Positions 7,054 through 15,043 are shown, numbered from the stretch's first letter. The stretch: 20,892 nucleotides of DNA from Bacilli bacterium (GCA_900755065.1 CAAEFC010000035.1:1-20892), one strand, 5' to 3'. Numbers and translations are program-made. The notes: generated by a model not told the origin, from the letters alone.

Positions 7054-8166
7054 ATGGCGAGAATACTGGGAATTTTGAATTTGCACAACGAAAGCGATCT
7101 GGGCGTGATCACTTCCAAACGCTCGTTGGGCGCATTGACCTTTCTGGGACGGTATTCGTTCTGCGACATTCCGCTCAGCAATTTCGGCAACTCGCAAATC
7201 AACTCGACGGCGATTCTGGTCAAGAACAACATTCGATCTATCATCAAGCACATCGACGACAATCAGGGCTATGCCGAGAACACCAAACTGGGACAGGTCG
7301 TCCTCCTGTACAACGAGAAATACGCCAACGACGACCTGTACAACACCGACATCAACAACCTGATCGAGAACGAATGGCTGCTCAACGAGAACAACTACGC
7401 CTACGTGGTCGTCGCGCCGACGCATCTGATCTATCGGATGAATTTTCAGGACGTGCTGAAACAGCACATCGCTTCCGGAGGGGGGATCACGGCCTGTTAC
7501 AAGAAAATCGATAACGGCAAGAAGTCCTTCATCAACGCGAACACCTACATCATCGACGATTCTCACCGTCTTCGCGGCATCCGAAAGAACAAGGGAACCG
7601 ACGACGCGATCAACGTCGCGATGGAAACCTACGTTTTCGACGCGGCGAAATTGTCGGAAATCCTGAACTTTTCCGTCCGGACGAGTCAGATTTTTTCATT
7701 GAACGATCTGATCAAATACCTCTGCACCACGATGGACATTCACACCTACGAATACGACGGCTATCTCCGTTACATCGACGACCTGAACGGTTATTTCCGC
7801 ACGTCGCTGGAATTGCTCGATCCGGCCGTGATCCGTCAACTGACCTCGTCGGACTGGCCGATCTACACGAAAACGCACGATACGCCTCCGGCGAGATACT
7901 CGGAGAATGCGATCGTCCGGAATTCCTTCATTTCCAACGGCGCGCTGATCGACGGAAGAGTCGAAAATTCGATCATCTGCCGGAACGTCCGGATCGGAAA
8001 AAACACGGTGATCCGGAACTCGATCGTACTTTCGGATACGATCATCGGCGATTCGGCGGTTCTAGAAAACGCGATCGTCGACAAAGAGTGCAAGATCATC
8101 TATAAAAAAGAAATCCGGGGAACTTCAAAGAAGCCGGTTTACATCAAGCAGGGGGATACCATCTAG
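7054..8166 (+). CDS. glgD: GlgD, regulatory subunit of ADP-glucose pyrophosphorylase
   Basis: A paralogue of GlgC of 370 residues with the same two-domain plan, but degenerate where GlgC is catalytic. The glycine-rich GGKGTRL loop is replaced by LNLHNESDLGVITSKR (residues 7-22), the start typical of GlgD. The catalytic aspartate position is Thr123 (APTHLIYRMN, against SSDHIYKMN in GlgC). GlgD proteins of Bacillota are largely inactive alone and form heterotetramers with GlgC, raising activity. The C-terminal section keeps the beta-helix pattern (NSIICRNVRIGKNTVIRNS). The start at 7054 is two bases after the glgC stop, with GAGAGG at 7043-7048. Its stop (TAG 8164-8166) overlaps the glgA GTG by one base, so all three glg genes are coupled. 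Confidence 0.93.
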   Translation: MARILGILNLHNESDLGVITSKRSLGALTFLGRYSFCDIPLSNFGNSQINSTAILVKNNIRSIIKHIDDNQGYAENTKLGQVVLLYNEKYANDDLYNTDINNLIENEWLLNENNYAYVVVAPTHLIYRMNFQDVLKQHIASGGGITACYKKIDNGKKSFINANTYIIDDSHRLRGIRKNKGTDDAINVAMETYVFDAAKLSEILNFSVRTSQIFSLNDLIKYLCTTMDIHTYEYDGYLRYIDDLNGYFRTSLELLDPAVIRQLTSSDWPIYTKTHDTPPARYSENAIVRNSFISNGALIDGRVENSIICRNVRIGKNTVIRNSIVLSDTIIGDSAVLENAIVDKECKIIYKKEIRGTSKKPVYIKQGDTI

Positions 8167-9605
8167 TGAGAACGGTCATGGTGGCAAGCGAGGCCTTGCC
8201 TTTCGTCAAAGTCGGCGGTTTGGCCGACGTCGTCGCCGCGTTGAGTCGGACTTTGGCCAAAAAGAAAGTGAACGTCAGCGTGGTGATCCCGCTGTACAGC
8301 CGGGTGAAAGAGCATCCGCATTTCAAAGAAAACGCGACGCTGTTCGGCCGCTACGAAGTGCGGATGTCGTGGCGGATTCAGAAGTGCGAGGTTTTTCAGA
8401 CCGACGTCCGGAACGTGCGCTATTACTTCATCGGCAACGACTATTATTTTTCCCGGGGAGATGTCTACGGCTATAACGACAATGTCGAGCGGTACGCTTT
8501 CTTTTCGCTCGCGGCTTATCGGCTGATCCGCGATTATTTGCCGAAGACCGACGTCGTTCACCTTCACGACTGGCAAGCGTCGGCGATACCGATGCTCTAT
8601 CTTGACGAGTTCGGAAAACTGCCGGTCCGCACGATGCTGACGATTCACAATCCCTGTTTTCAGGGGATTTGCTCGCGGGGCGATCTTCCGGATTTTTTCA
8701 ATCTCGGCACCGATTATTTCGACGACGGTCTGGCGCGCCTCGACGACAACGTCAATCTTCTGAAAAGCGCGATCATGCTCGCCGATCGGATCACGACCGT
8801 GAGTCCGACGCATCAGAAGGAACTTTTAAGCGGAATCTCTTCGTACGGTCTGGAAAAGATCCTTCACCTGAGAAGAAGCGATTTCGTCGGTATTCTCAAC
8901 GGTCTGGATACCGACGAATTCGACCCGAAAAAAGACCCGCTGATCGTCCGGAATTACGGAATCGGCAACGCTTTAAGCGGAAAAAAAGAAAACAAGGAGC
9001 AGTTGTGCCGGGAACTGAATCTCGTGCACGGTGATTATCCGCTGTTCTGCATCGTGGGACGGCTGACGTATCAAAAGGGAATCGGATTCATCATCGCCAA
9101 TCTGGAAAAGATCTTTCAGTTCCGCCTGAATCTGGTGATTCTCGGTCAGGGCGAAGAGGACTACGAGCATCAACTCAGTTTTTATTGTCGCGGTCGGGAC
9201 AACGTCTCCTGCAACATTCGCTTTTCCAACGAAATGGCGCATCGGATTTACGCCGCGAGCGATTTCCTTCTGATGCCGAGCATCTTTGAACCGTGCGGCA
9301 TCGCTCAGATGATTGCCATGCGTTACGGAACGCTTCCGATCGGATCAAAGGTCGGCGGACTCATCGATACGATCGACTCCTACAACCAACTCAACGAAGA
9401 CAGCGCGAACGGATTGCTTTTTCATCTGGACGACGACAATCTTCTGGTCAACATCATCTTCGCTTTGAATTTGTACGAAAAGAAGCGGGTTCTGGCCAAG
9501 TTGATCCACAACGCGATGCGGAAAGATTTTTCGTGGGACCGTTCGGCTGAGGAATATCTTCGCCTGTATCGCCAGATGTTGGAAAAAAACCATCTGGATT
9601 CTTGA
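8166..9605 (+). CDS. glgA: Glycogen synthase (ADP-glucose:alpha-1,4-glucan glucosyltransferase, GT5)
   Basis: Transfers glucose from ADP-glucose to the non-reducing end of alpha-1,4-glucan. 479 residues, the normal length for bacterial GlgA, with a two-Rossmann GT-B fold. The N-terminal glucan/ADP-glucose motif is KVGGLADV with Lys15; further family motifs are VVHLHDWQASA (about 131-141) and the C-terminal FEPCG with Glu375 and Cys377, followed by MRYGTLPIGSKVGGLIDTI. I chose GTG at 8166 (overlapping the glgD TAG) because it gives the family-length N-terminus (MRTVMVASEALPF); an ATG at 8178 would remove the first beta strand. A GGGGG-containing Shine-Dalgarno lies about 10 bases upstream. No branching enzyme or phosphorylase gene accompanies it in this window. 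Confidence 0.95.
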   Translation: MRTVMVASEALPFVKVGGLADVVAALSRTLAKKKVNVSVVIPLYSRVKEHPHFKENATLFGRYEVRMSWRIQKCEVFQTDVRNVRYYFIGNDYYFSRGDVYGYNDNVERYAFFSLAAYRLIRDYLPKTDVVHLHDWQASAIPMLYLDEFGKLPVRTMLTIHNPCFQGICSRGDLPDFFNLGTDYFDDGLARLDDNVNLLKSAIMLADRITTVSPTHQKELLSGISSYGLEKILHLRRSDFVGILNGLDTDEFDPKKDPLIVRNYGIGNALSGKKENKEQLCRELNLVHGDYPLFCIVGRLTYQKGIGFIIANLEKIFQFRLNLVILGQGEEDYEHQLSFYCRGRDNVSCNIRFSNEMAHRIYAASDFLLMPSIFEPCGIAQMIAMRYGTLPIGSKVGGLIDTIDSYNQLNEDSANGLLFHLDDDNLLVNIIFALNLYEKKRVLAKLIHNAMRKDFSWDRSAEEYLRLYRQMLEKNHLDS

Positions 9606-9631
9606 TTTGACCTTTTTAAAGTCGCTATAAT
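9602..9631 (+). promoter_or_regulatory. Predicted sigma-A promoter for leuS
   Basis: A perfect -10 TATAAT lies at 9626-9631. The best-spaced -35 is TTGATT at 9602-9607 (four of six matches, 18-base spacer), overlapping the glgA stop codon; TTGACC at 9607-9612 matches better but is only 13 bases away. The leader from about 9637 to the ATG at 9657 is about 20 bases, too short for a T-box. The leuS Shine-Dalgarno is GGAGG near 9646-9650. Confidence 0.7.
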
Positions 9632-9656
9632 GTCTTAGCGCGAACGGAGGCAGAAA

Positions 9657-12056
9657 ATGATTTACGATTTTACCGCCATTGAGAAGAAATGGCAGAATTA
9701 CTGGGAAGAACACCACACCTATTTTTGCGACACTTCCGATTTGAAACGGAAAAAATATTACGTTCTGGATATGTTCCCTTATCCGTCCGGACAGGGACTT
9801 CACGTCGGGCATCCGGAAGGATACACGGCGACGGACATCGTGGCCCGGATGAAGCGGATGCAAGGCTACAACGTCCTGCACCCGATGGGCTTCGACTCTT
9901 TCGGTCTTCCGGCGGAGCAATACGCCATCAAAACCGGGAATCACCCGGAGGGTTTTACGCTGAAAAACATCGAAAACTTCAAGCGCCAACTGAAAATGCT
10001 CGGCTTTTCCTATGACTGGTCGAAGACGATTTCGACCTGCGATCCGAAATACTATCGCTGGACGCAATGGATTTTCAAGCAACTGTATCTGGACGGCTAC
10101 GCGAAGTACGTCGAGATGCCGGTCAACTGGTGCGAAGAATTGGGAACCGTGCTGGCCAACGACGAGGTCGTCGACGGGAAGAGCGAACGCGGCGGGTATC
10201 CGGTGATCCGGAAAAAGATGAAGCAATGGGTCCTGGACATTCCCCGCTACGCCGAAGCGCTTCTGTCGGGGTTGGACAAACTCGACTGGCCAGAATCGAC
10301 CAAAGAGATTCAGCGCAACTGGATCGGCAAGAGCGAAGGCGCGCTGGTGCGCTTCGCCGTCGCCGGAACGGACGAATCCTTCGACGTGTTCACCACGCGT
10401 TGCGACACGCTGTTCGGAGCGACCTATTGCGTCCTTTCTCCGGAACATGCGCTGGTGAAGAAGATCGCCGATCCGAACCGGGAGGAAGAAGTCGACGCCT
10501 ACATCGCCGCATCGATGAAAAAATCCGAACTGGAAAGAACCGATCTGTCCAAGGAAAAGACGGGCGTGTTCACCGGCGCCTATGCGCTCAATCCGGTCAA
10601 CGGAAAGAAGATTCCGATTTACATTTCGGATTACGTCCTGTCCACTTACGGCACCGGGGCGATCATGGCGGTTCCCGCGCACGACGAAAGGGACTATGCG
10701 TTCGCTCAGAAATTTCATCTGGAAATCCTCCCGGTCCTTTCCGGCGGGGACGTCCGGAAAGAAGCCTTCACAGGCGACGGCGTGCACATTCACTCGGAAT
10801 TCCTGGACGGACTGAACAAGGAAGAAGCGATCGAAAAAATGCTCGCCTACCTGGAAGAACATCATCTGGGGAAGCGAAAAGTCAACTACAAACTCCGCGA
10901 ATGGATTTTCGCGAGGCAGCGATACTGGGGCGAACCGATTCCGATCGTCTATGACGAAGAAGGCAATTCGGTCGTCCTCAAAGACGAGGATCTGCCTTTG
11001 ATCCTGCCGAAATTGGACAATTACGGGAGGAGAAAGGACGGAAGCCTCCCGCTGGAACGCGCGGAAGAATGGATGAATCTGGTTTATGACGGCAAAAAGG
11101 TGCGCCGCGAAAGCGCGACGATGCCGGGAAGCGCCGGATCTTCGTGGTATTATCTCCGTTACATCGATCCCGATAACGACCGGGAACTGGCTTCCTACGA
11201 AAAACTGAAACACTGGATGCCGGTCGATCTCTATATCGGCGGTTCCGAACACGCGGTGGGCCACTTGCTTTACGCCCGCTTCTGGAATCGCTATCTCTAC
11301 GACAAGGGGATCGTCCCGTGCGCCGAACCGTTTCAGAAACTGTTTCATCAGGGGATGATTCTCGGCGAAAACGGCGAAAAGATGAGCAAGTCGCGAGGGA
11401 ACGTCGTCAATCCCGACGACGTCGTGAAAAACTACGGCGCCGACGCTCTGCGCCTGTACGAGATGTTCATGGGACCGCTGGAAGCGAGTTTGCCATGGTC
11501 GACCGGCGGACTCGACGGAGCGAAACGATTCATCGAAAGAGTCGTCCGGATTCTCGACTCCGAAAAGATCGCCCTCACGGATTCTTCCGACGGGAAACTC
11601 GACTACGCTTACCACTTCTTGGTGAAAAAGGTCAGCGAAGATTTCGAAAATCTGCAATTCAACACGGCGATCAGTCAGATGATGATCTTCGTCAACGAGG
11701 TCTACAAGAACGGGGCAATCTGCCGGGATCATCTCGAAGGGCTGATCAAGATGTTCAGTTGCATCTGCCCGCATATCGGCGAAGAACTGTGGCAGTCGCT
11801 CGGTCACGAGGGAATCATCGACTTTGAGAACTGGCCGACTTACGATCCGGCCAAACTGGTTCTCGACGAGGTGGAAATCGCGGTGCAGGTCAACGGCAAA
11901 TTACGCGCGACGCTGACCTGTCCGTTGAACGAAGACGCCGAAAAAGTCAAAGAACGGGCGCTTCGTCTGGAAAGCGTCAAGGCGCGACTCGAAGGGCTGA
12001 ACGTCGTCAAGGTCATCGTCGTTCCGAATAAAATCGTCAACATCGTCGCCCGATAG
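9657..12056 (+). CDS. leuS: Leucyl-tRNA synthetase
   Basis: Class Ia synthetase that charges tRNA-Leu in the cytoplasm; 799 residues, typical for bacterial LeuRS. The HIGH-type motif is HVGH (49-52) within YPSGQGLHVGHPEGYTATD. The KMSKS motif is at 575-579 in EKMSKSRGN. Between them, the CP1 editing domain is present at roughly 220-410, including the threonine-rich strand VFTTRCDTLFGATY (near residue 246; most family members have Pro where this has Cys) and the downstream VPAHDERDYAFA segment with the editing aspartates. The WYYLRY and GGSEHAVGHLLYARFW motifs of the catalytic core are intact, and an anticodon-binding and C-terminal domain follow. The start at 9657 has GGAGG about 6 bases upstream. 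It is flanked by its own promoter and appears monocistronic or read through into the small gene at 12105. Confidence 0.97.
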   Translation: MIYDFTAIEKKWQNYWEEHHTYFCDTSDLKRKKYYVLDMFPYPSGQGLHVGHPEGYTATDIVARMKRMQGYNVLHPMGFDSFGLPAEQYAIKTGNHPEGFTLKNIENFKRQLKMLGFSYDWSKTISTCDPKYYRWTQWIFKQLYLDGYAKYVEMPVNWCEELGTVLANDEVVDGKSERGGYPVIRKKMKQWVLDIPRYAEALLSGLDKLDWPESTKEIQRNWIGKSEGALVRFAVAGTDESFDVFTTRCDTLFGATYCVLSPEHALVKKIADPNREEEVDAYIAASMKKSELERTDLSKEKTGVFTGAYALNPVNGKKIPIYISDYVLSTYGTGAIMAVPAHDERDYAFAQKFHLEILPVLSGGDVRKEAFTGDGVHIHSEFLDGLNKEEAIEKMLAYLEEHHLGKRKVNYKLREWIFARQRYWGEPIPIVYDEEGNSVVLKDEDLPLILPKLDNYGRRKDGSLPLERAEEWMNLVYDGKKVRRESATMPGSAGSSWYYLRYIDPDNDRELASYEKLKHWMPVDLYIGGSEHAVGHLLYARFWNRYLYDKGIVPCAEPFQKLFHQGMILGENGEKMSKSRGNVVNPDDVVKNYGADALRLYEMFMGPLEASLPWSTGGLDGAKRFIERVVRILDSEKIALTDSSDGKLDYAYHFLVKKVSEDFENLQFNTAISQMMIFVNEVYKNGAICRDHLEGLIKMFSCICPHIGEELWQSLGHEGIIDFENWPTYDPAKLVLDEVEIAVQVNGKLRATLTCPLNEDAEKVKERALRLESVKARLEGLNVVKVIVVPNKIVNIVAR

Positions 12057-12104
12057 CGACGGATTCCGACAGATCCTTCCGGTAGAATGATTTCGGTGAG
12101 ACCT

Positions 12105-12281
12105 ATGTTACAAGTCGAAATCATCTGTTCGGAAAGCGAAAACGATCTGGTCGAAGAAACCAATTATTTTTTGAGCAAAATCGATGAATGTCTGGTTCGC
12201 GAGATCCGATATTCATCGTTTTTCGATACGAAGAGGCAGTGCGCCGTTTTTTCGGTGCTGATCATTTACCTGATTCGCTGA
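12105..12281 (+). CDS. Cse60-like small protein
   Basis: 58 residues. The pattern MLQVEIICSE at the start, a helical DLVEETNYFLSKIDE, then the strands VREIRYSS and a terminal FSVLIIYLI resembles Cse60, a protein of about 60 residues known from spore-forming Bacilli where it is made in the mother cell under sigma E. It is recognised by overall pattern, not by a search. I chose the ATG at 12105 over one at 12087 because only 12105 has a Shine-Dalgarno-like site (GGTGAG, 12095-12100) and gives the Cse60-like N-terminus. A weak -10-like TAGAAT (12083-12088) covers the earlier ATG, but no good -35 accompanies it. Cse60 has no biochemically defined function; relatives occur outside sporulation genes, so a role in sporulation should not be assumed. 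Confidence 0.62.
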   Translation: MLQVEIICSESENDLVEETNYFLSKIDECLVREIRYSSFFDTKRQCAVFSVLIIYLIR

Positions 12282-12308
12282 AATTTGTTTCTCCCGTCGC
12301 GTTTTTTC

Positions 12309-12317
12309 TGCTATATT
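12309..12317 (+). promoter_or_regulatory. Extended -10 promoter element before the lipoprotein-tex unit
   Basis: TGC followed by TATATT (12309-12317) forms an extended -10. No good -35 lies 16-18 bases upstream; TTGTTT at 12285-12290 is 21 bases away, so the element would rely on the TG extension. Transcription would start near 12324, about 14 bases before the ATG at 12338, the same very short leader as at the 4479 and 5005 promoters. Confidence 0.5.
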
Positions 12318-12337
12318 ATTGTATGGAAGTGATGAAT

Positions 12338-12820
12338 ATGAAAGGGAAGCGTCTCCTGCCGGTCGTCATCGGATTGCTGTTGACTTCCTGCGGCTCCTAT
12401 CAGAACACGATCGCGAATTTCGACGATCGGGCCTACTCGGCCGATCTGTACAAGGTCCGAACCTCTGCCGTAAGCGGTGAAATCCGGGATTTCAAACTCA
12501 ATGCCTATCTCAACGAAGACGGGGATAACTATGTCTACACCGCGCAGATCGTCTATGCGGAAACGGAATTGCGTTCGCTGAAAGCGATCTTCGTTCCCGA
12601 TACCGGAACGGAAAACGTTGCCGGCATTTTGCCTTGCATCGGCTATTCGGAAAGTCTGACGCTCGCGGAAAAGAAAGATCCGTCGGCCTTTGCCTATACG
12701 GGATACAACCTTTCTTATAAAACCGATAAGGAAGATCTCGATTTCTATCTCTTCGTCTCGTATGAAGAAGGGAACGAATACCTTTACCGGATCGAAGACT
12801 TCCTCAGATTAGGAGTTTGA
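12338..12820 (+). CDS. Small secreted lipoprotein of unknown function
   Basis: 160 residues starting at 12338. The N-terminus is a classic lipoprotein signal: MKGKR, a hydrophobic core LLPVVIGLLL, and the lipobox LTSC with Cys18, so the mature protein should be lipid-anchored on the outer face of the membrane. The remainder (from SYQNTIANFDDRAYS on) is acidic and beta-rich in appearance; I do not recognise a family. ATGs at 12323 and 12332 are in frame, but GGAAG at 12325-12329 sits correctly only for 12338 (spacing 8). An open frame reaching back to 12188 overlaps the Cse60-like gene and is not the real start. The stop at 12818-12820 is two bases before the tex ATG, and the tex ribosome site lies inside this gene, so the two are co-transcribed. 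Confidence 0.75.
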   Translation: MKGKRLLPVVIGLLLTSCGSYQNTIANFDDRAYSADLYKVRTSAVSGEIRDFKLNAYLNEDGDNYVYTAQIVYAETELRSLKAIFVPDTGTENVAGILPCIGYSESLTLAEKKDPSAFAYTGYNLSYKTDKEDLDFYLFVSYEEGNEYLYRIEDFLRLGV

Positions 12821-12822
12821 CC

Positions 12823-14988
12823 ATGCACCTCGACGCCATTAAAGAAAAACTGATGAACGATCTTTCGCTGAGCCGGACGCAGGTCGACAACGTCGTCGAA
12901 CTGCTCGGACAGGGCGACACGATCCCGTTCATCGCGCGCTACCGGAAAGAGAAAACGCAATCGATGACCGACGAAGTCCTTCGGACGTTCGACGAAAAGT
13001 ACCGCTACTACCTGAATTTTTACGACCGGCTGGACACGATCGTGAATTCGATCCGGGAACAGGGGCTGTACAGCGAGGAAATCGAGGCGGAACTGATGAG
13101 GGCGAAGACCCTTTCCGAGTTGGAAGACATCTACCGCCCGTATAAGCCGAAACGGAAGACGCGGGCGAGCATCGCCAAGAGCAAGGGACTCGAACCCTTG
13201 GCGGATGCCCTCTTCAAACAGGAGAACCGCGACGACTTTCCGGATTACGTCGCCTCTTTCGTCGATCGCGAAAAAGGGGTGGAAAGCGCGGAAGAAGCCT
13301 TGCAGGGCGCCAAAGACATCATCGCCGAATGGATTTCCGACGAGGCTTCCTACCGGAAATATATCCGGAAGCACACCTTTGATTTGGGCCTGATCGTCTC
13401 CGAAAAGATCAAGGACGAGGACGGAAAGTTCGTCTTCGAGCAATACTATCGCTATTCGGAGAGAATCAACAAGATTCCGGCGCATCGGGTTTTGGCGCTG
13501 AACCGGGGCGAAAAAACGGGAATTCTCCGCGTTTCGATTCAGGATCCCGAAGAGAATCTGGACTGGCTTCTTCGGAAACTGGTCCGGAAAAACACGATTT
13601 ACACCGCGTTGATGAACGAGGCCGTCGCCGACGCCTATTCGCGTCTGATCCGTCCGTCCATCGAAAACGAGATCCGGAGCGATCTGACCGAAGTCAGCGA
13701 AAACGCGTCGATCGAAGTCTTCAAATCGAATCTGAAAGAACTTCTGCTGGAAGCGCCTGTGCGAAATAAGGTGGTTCTCGGCTTCGATCCGGGTTTCCGG
13801 ACGGGGTGCAAACTGGGCATCGTCGATCCGAACGGAAAAAAACTGTATACCGGCGTCCTGCACGCGACTCTGGGAAGCGAGGACTTGCTGGTGAAAGAGG
13901 CGGACCGTCTGGCCGATCTGATCCGGAAGTATCGCGTCGATCTGATTTCGTTGGGAAACGGTACTGCCGGAAGGGAGAGCGAACAGTTTCTCAACCGTTA
14001 TCTCTTCACCCGTCATCCCGAATTCAAGGGGCGCGTCGACTACCTCATCACCAACGAAGCGGGGGCTTCCGTTTACAGCGCTTCGAAACTGGGCATCAAG
14101 GAATTCCCGGATCTCGACGTCAGCGTGCGGAGCGCGATTTCTCTGGCTCGGCGCGTGCAGGATCCTCTGGCCGAACTGGTCAAAATCGATCCGAAATCGA
14201 TCGGCGTGGGGCAATATCAGCACGATATGAATCAGAAACACCTTTCGACGGCTTTGGGCGGCGTCGTCGAAAACTGCGTCAATCAGGTCGGCGTCGACGT
14301 CAACAATGCCAGTCCTTCGCTTTTGAATTACGTTTCCGGCATCAGCGCGTCGCTGGCCGAAAACATCGTCCTGTACAAGGAGAAAAACGGTCCGTTCCGA
14401 AAGCGGGAAGAACTGAAAGAAGTGCCGAAACTCGGACCGAAGGCCTATGAACAGTGCGCCGGCTTCTTGCGGATCGCGGACGGCTATCCGTTAGACAACA
14501 CCGGCATTCACCCGGAGTCCTATCCGATCGCGCTGGAATTATTGAAACGGATCGGCGCTTCGCTCGATCAGATCGGAAGCGCGGAACTCGCGGCGAAACT
14601 GCACGGCGTGAATGCGGCGAAGACGGCCGTCGAACTGCATGTCGGCGAGGAGACGCTGAACGACATTCTCGCCGAATTGGAAAAACCGGGAAGGGATATC
14701 CGCGACCTCAACGTCAAAGCGACGTTACGCAACGACGTCAAAGAGATCGCCGATCTGAAAGTCGGCATGATTCTCGACGGGACGGTGCGCAATATCATCG
14801 ATTTCGGCGCGTTCGTCGACATCGGCGTGCATCAGGACGGGCTGGTGCATATCTCGCAATTGGCGGACCGCTTCGTCAAGCACCCGTTAGACGTGGTGCG
14901 GATCGGTCAGATCGTCAAGGTGAAGGTGATCGGCGTCGATCCGGCAAAACGGAAAATTTCGCTTTCGATGCGCGATCTGAAATCCTGA
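12823..14988 (+). CDS. tex: Tex-family S1 RNA-binding protein (transcription accessory factor)
   Basis: 721 residues. The N-terminal Tex domain contains the family segments TIPFIARYRKE (about 31-41) and LEDIYRPYKPKR (about 99-110). A YqgF/RNase H-like fold starts at VLGFDPGFRTGCKLG (Asp322). Helix-hairpin-helix DNA-binding segments lie at about 500-555 (YVSGISASLAENIVLYKE, then VPKLGPKAYEQCAGFL). A C-terminal S1 domain at about 647-717 contains DFGAFVDIGVHQDGLVHIS. This full domain order defines Tex. Tex/YhgF proteins bind nucleic acid and affect transcription; the precise biochemical role is unsettled. The start is ATG 12823 with AGGAG at 12811-12815 (spacing 7); a TTG at 12817 overlapping the lipoprotein stop would be too close to that site. 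A strong terminator follows. Confidence 0.95.
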   Translation: MHLDAIKEKLMNDLSLSRTQVDNVVELLGQGDTIPFIARYRKEKTQSMTDEVLRTFDEKYRYYLNFYDRLDTIVNSIREQGLYSEEIEAELMRAKTLSELEDIYRPYKPKRKTRASIAKSKGLEPLADALFKQENRDDFPDYVASFVDREKGVESAEEALQGAKDIIAEWISDEASYRKYIRKHTFDLGLIVSEKIKDEDGKFVFEQYYRYSERINKIPAHRVLALNRGEKTGILRVSIQDPEENLDWLLRKLVRKNTIYTALMNEAVADAYSRLIRPSIENEIRSDLTEVSENASIEVFKSNLKELLLEAPVRNKVVLGFDPGFRTGCKLGIVDPNGKKLYTGVLHATLGSEDLLVKEADRLADLIRKYRVDLISLGNGTAGRESEQFLNRYLFTRHPEFKGRVDYLITNEAGASVYSASKLGIKEFPDLDVSVRSAISLARRVQDPLAELVKIDPKSIGVGQYQHDMNQKHLSTALGGVVENCVNQVGVDVNNASPSLLNYVSGISASLAENIVLYKEKNGPFRKREELKEVPKLGPKAYEQCAGFLRIADGYPLDNTGIHPESYPIALELLKRIGASLDQIGSAELAAKLHGVNAAKTAVELHVGEETLNDILAELEKPGRDIRDLNVKATLRNDVKEIADLKVGMILDGTVRNIIDFGAFVDIGVHQDGLVHISQLADRFVKHPLDVVRIGQIVKVKVIGVDPAKRKISLSMRDLKS

Positions 14989-15008
14989 ACGCGCGGTTTC
15001 GTTATTTT

Positions 15009-15043
15009 GTCGCCGATCGATTGTCGATCGGCGGCTTTTTTTT
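15009..15043 (+). terminator. Intrinsic terminator after tex
   Basis: CGCCGATCGA (15011-15020), loop TTG, TCGATCGGCG (15024-15033). The stem is a perfect 10 bp, extendable by a T-G pair and a G-C pair to 15009/15035, followed by eight T (15036-15043). It lies about 20 bases after the tex stop at 14986-14988 and separates tex from the maltodextrin operon. Confidence 0.92.

Noticed and set aside
9607..9612. TTGACC as the leuS -35 box
   Set aside because: The spacer to TATAAT would be 13 bases, too short; TTGATT at 9602-9607 is better spaced.
9606..9656. T-box riboswitch before leuS
   Set aside because: Only about 20 bases of leader, with no T-box sequence.
9345..11807. 820-codon open frame on the minus strand across leuS and the 3' end of glgA
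   Set aside because: It is in exact antisense codon register with a clear leuS gene, and its product is a low-complexity-looking series of V, F, R, D and Q with no motif. Explained by rarity of TTA/CTA/TCA codons.
12087..12104. Earlier ATG at 12087 for the Cse60-like gene
   Set aside because: It lacks a Shine-Dalgarno and overlaps a -10-like box; the ATG at 12105 gives the family-like N-terminus.
12282..12308. Possible terminator after the Cse60-like gene (GAAA/TTTC repeat and a six-T run)
   Set aside because: The pairing is only four A/T-rich base pairs and is not adjacent to the T run.
12188..12337. Upstream extension of the lipoprotein reading frame to an ATG at 12188
   Set aside because: It would overlap the Cse60-like gene and bury the lipoprotein signal peptide inside the protein; the ATG at 12338 has a proper Shine-Dalgarno and signal.
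12784..14241. 485-codon minus-strand open frame opposite the 3' end of the lipoprotein gene and tex
   Set aside because: In-register shadow of tex with no ribosome site or recognisable domain.
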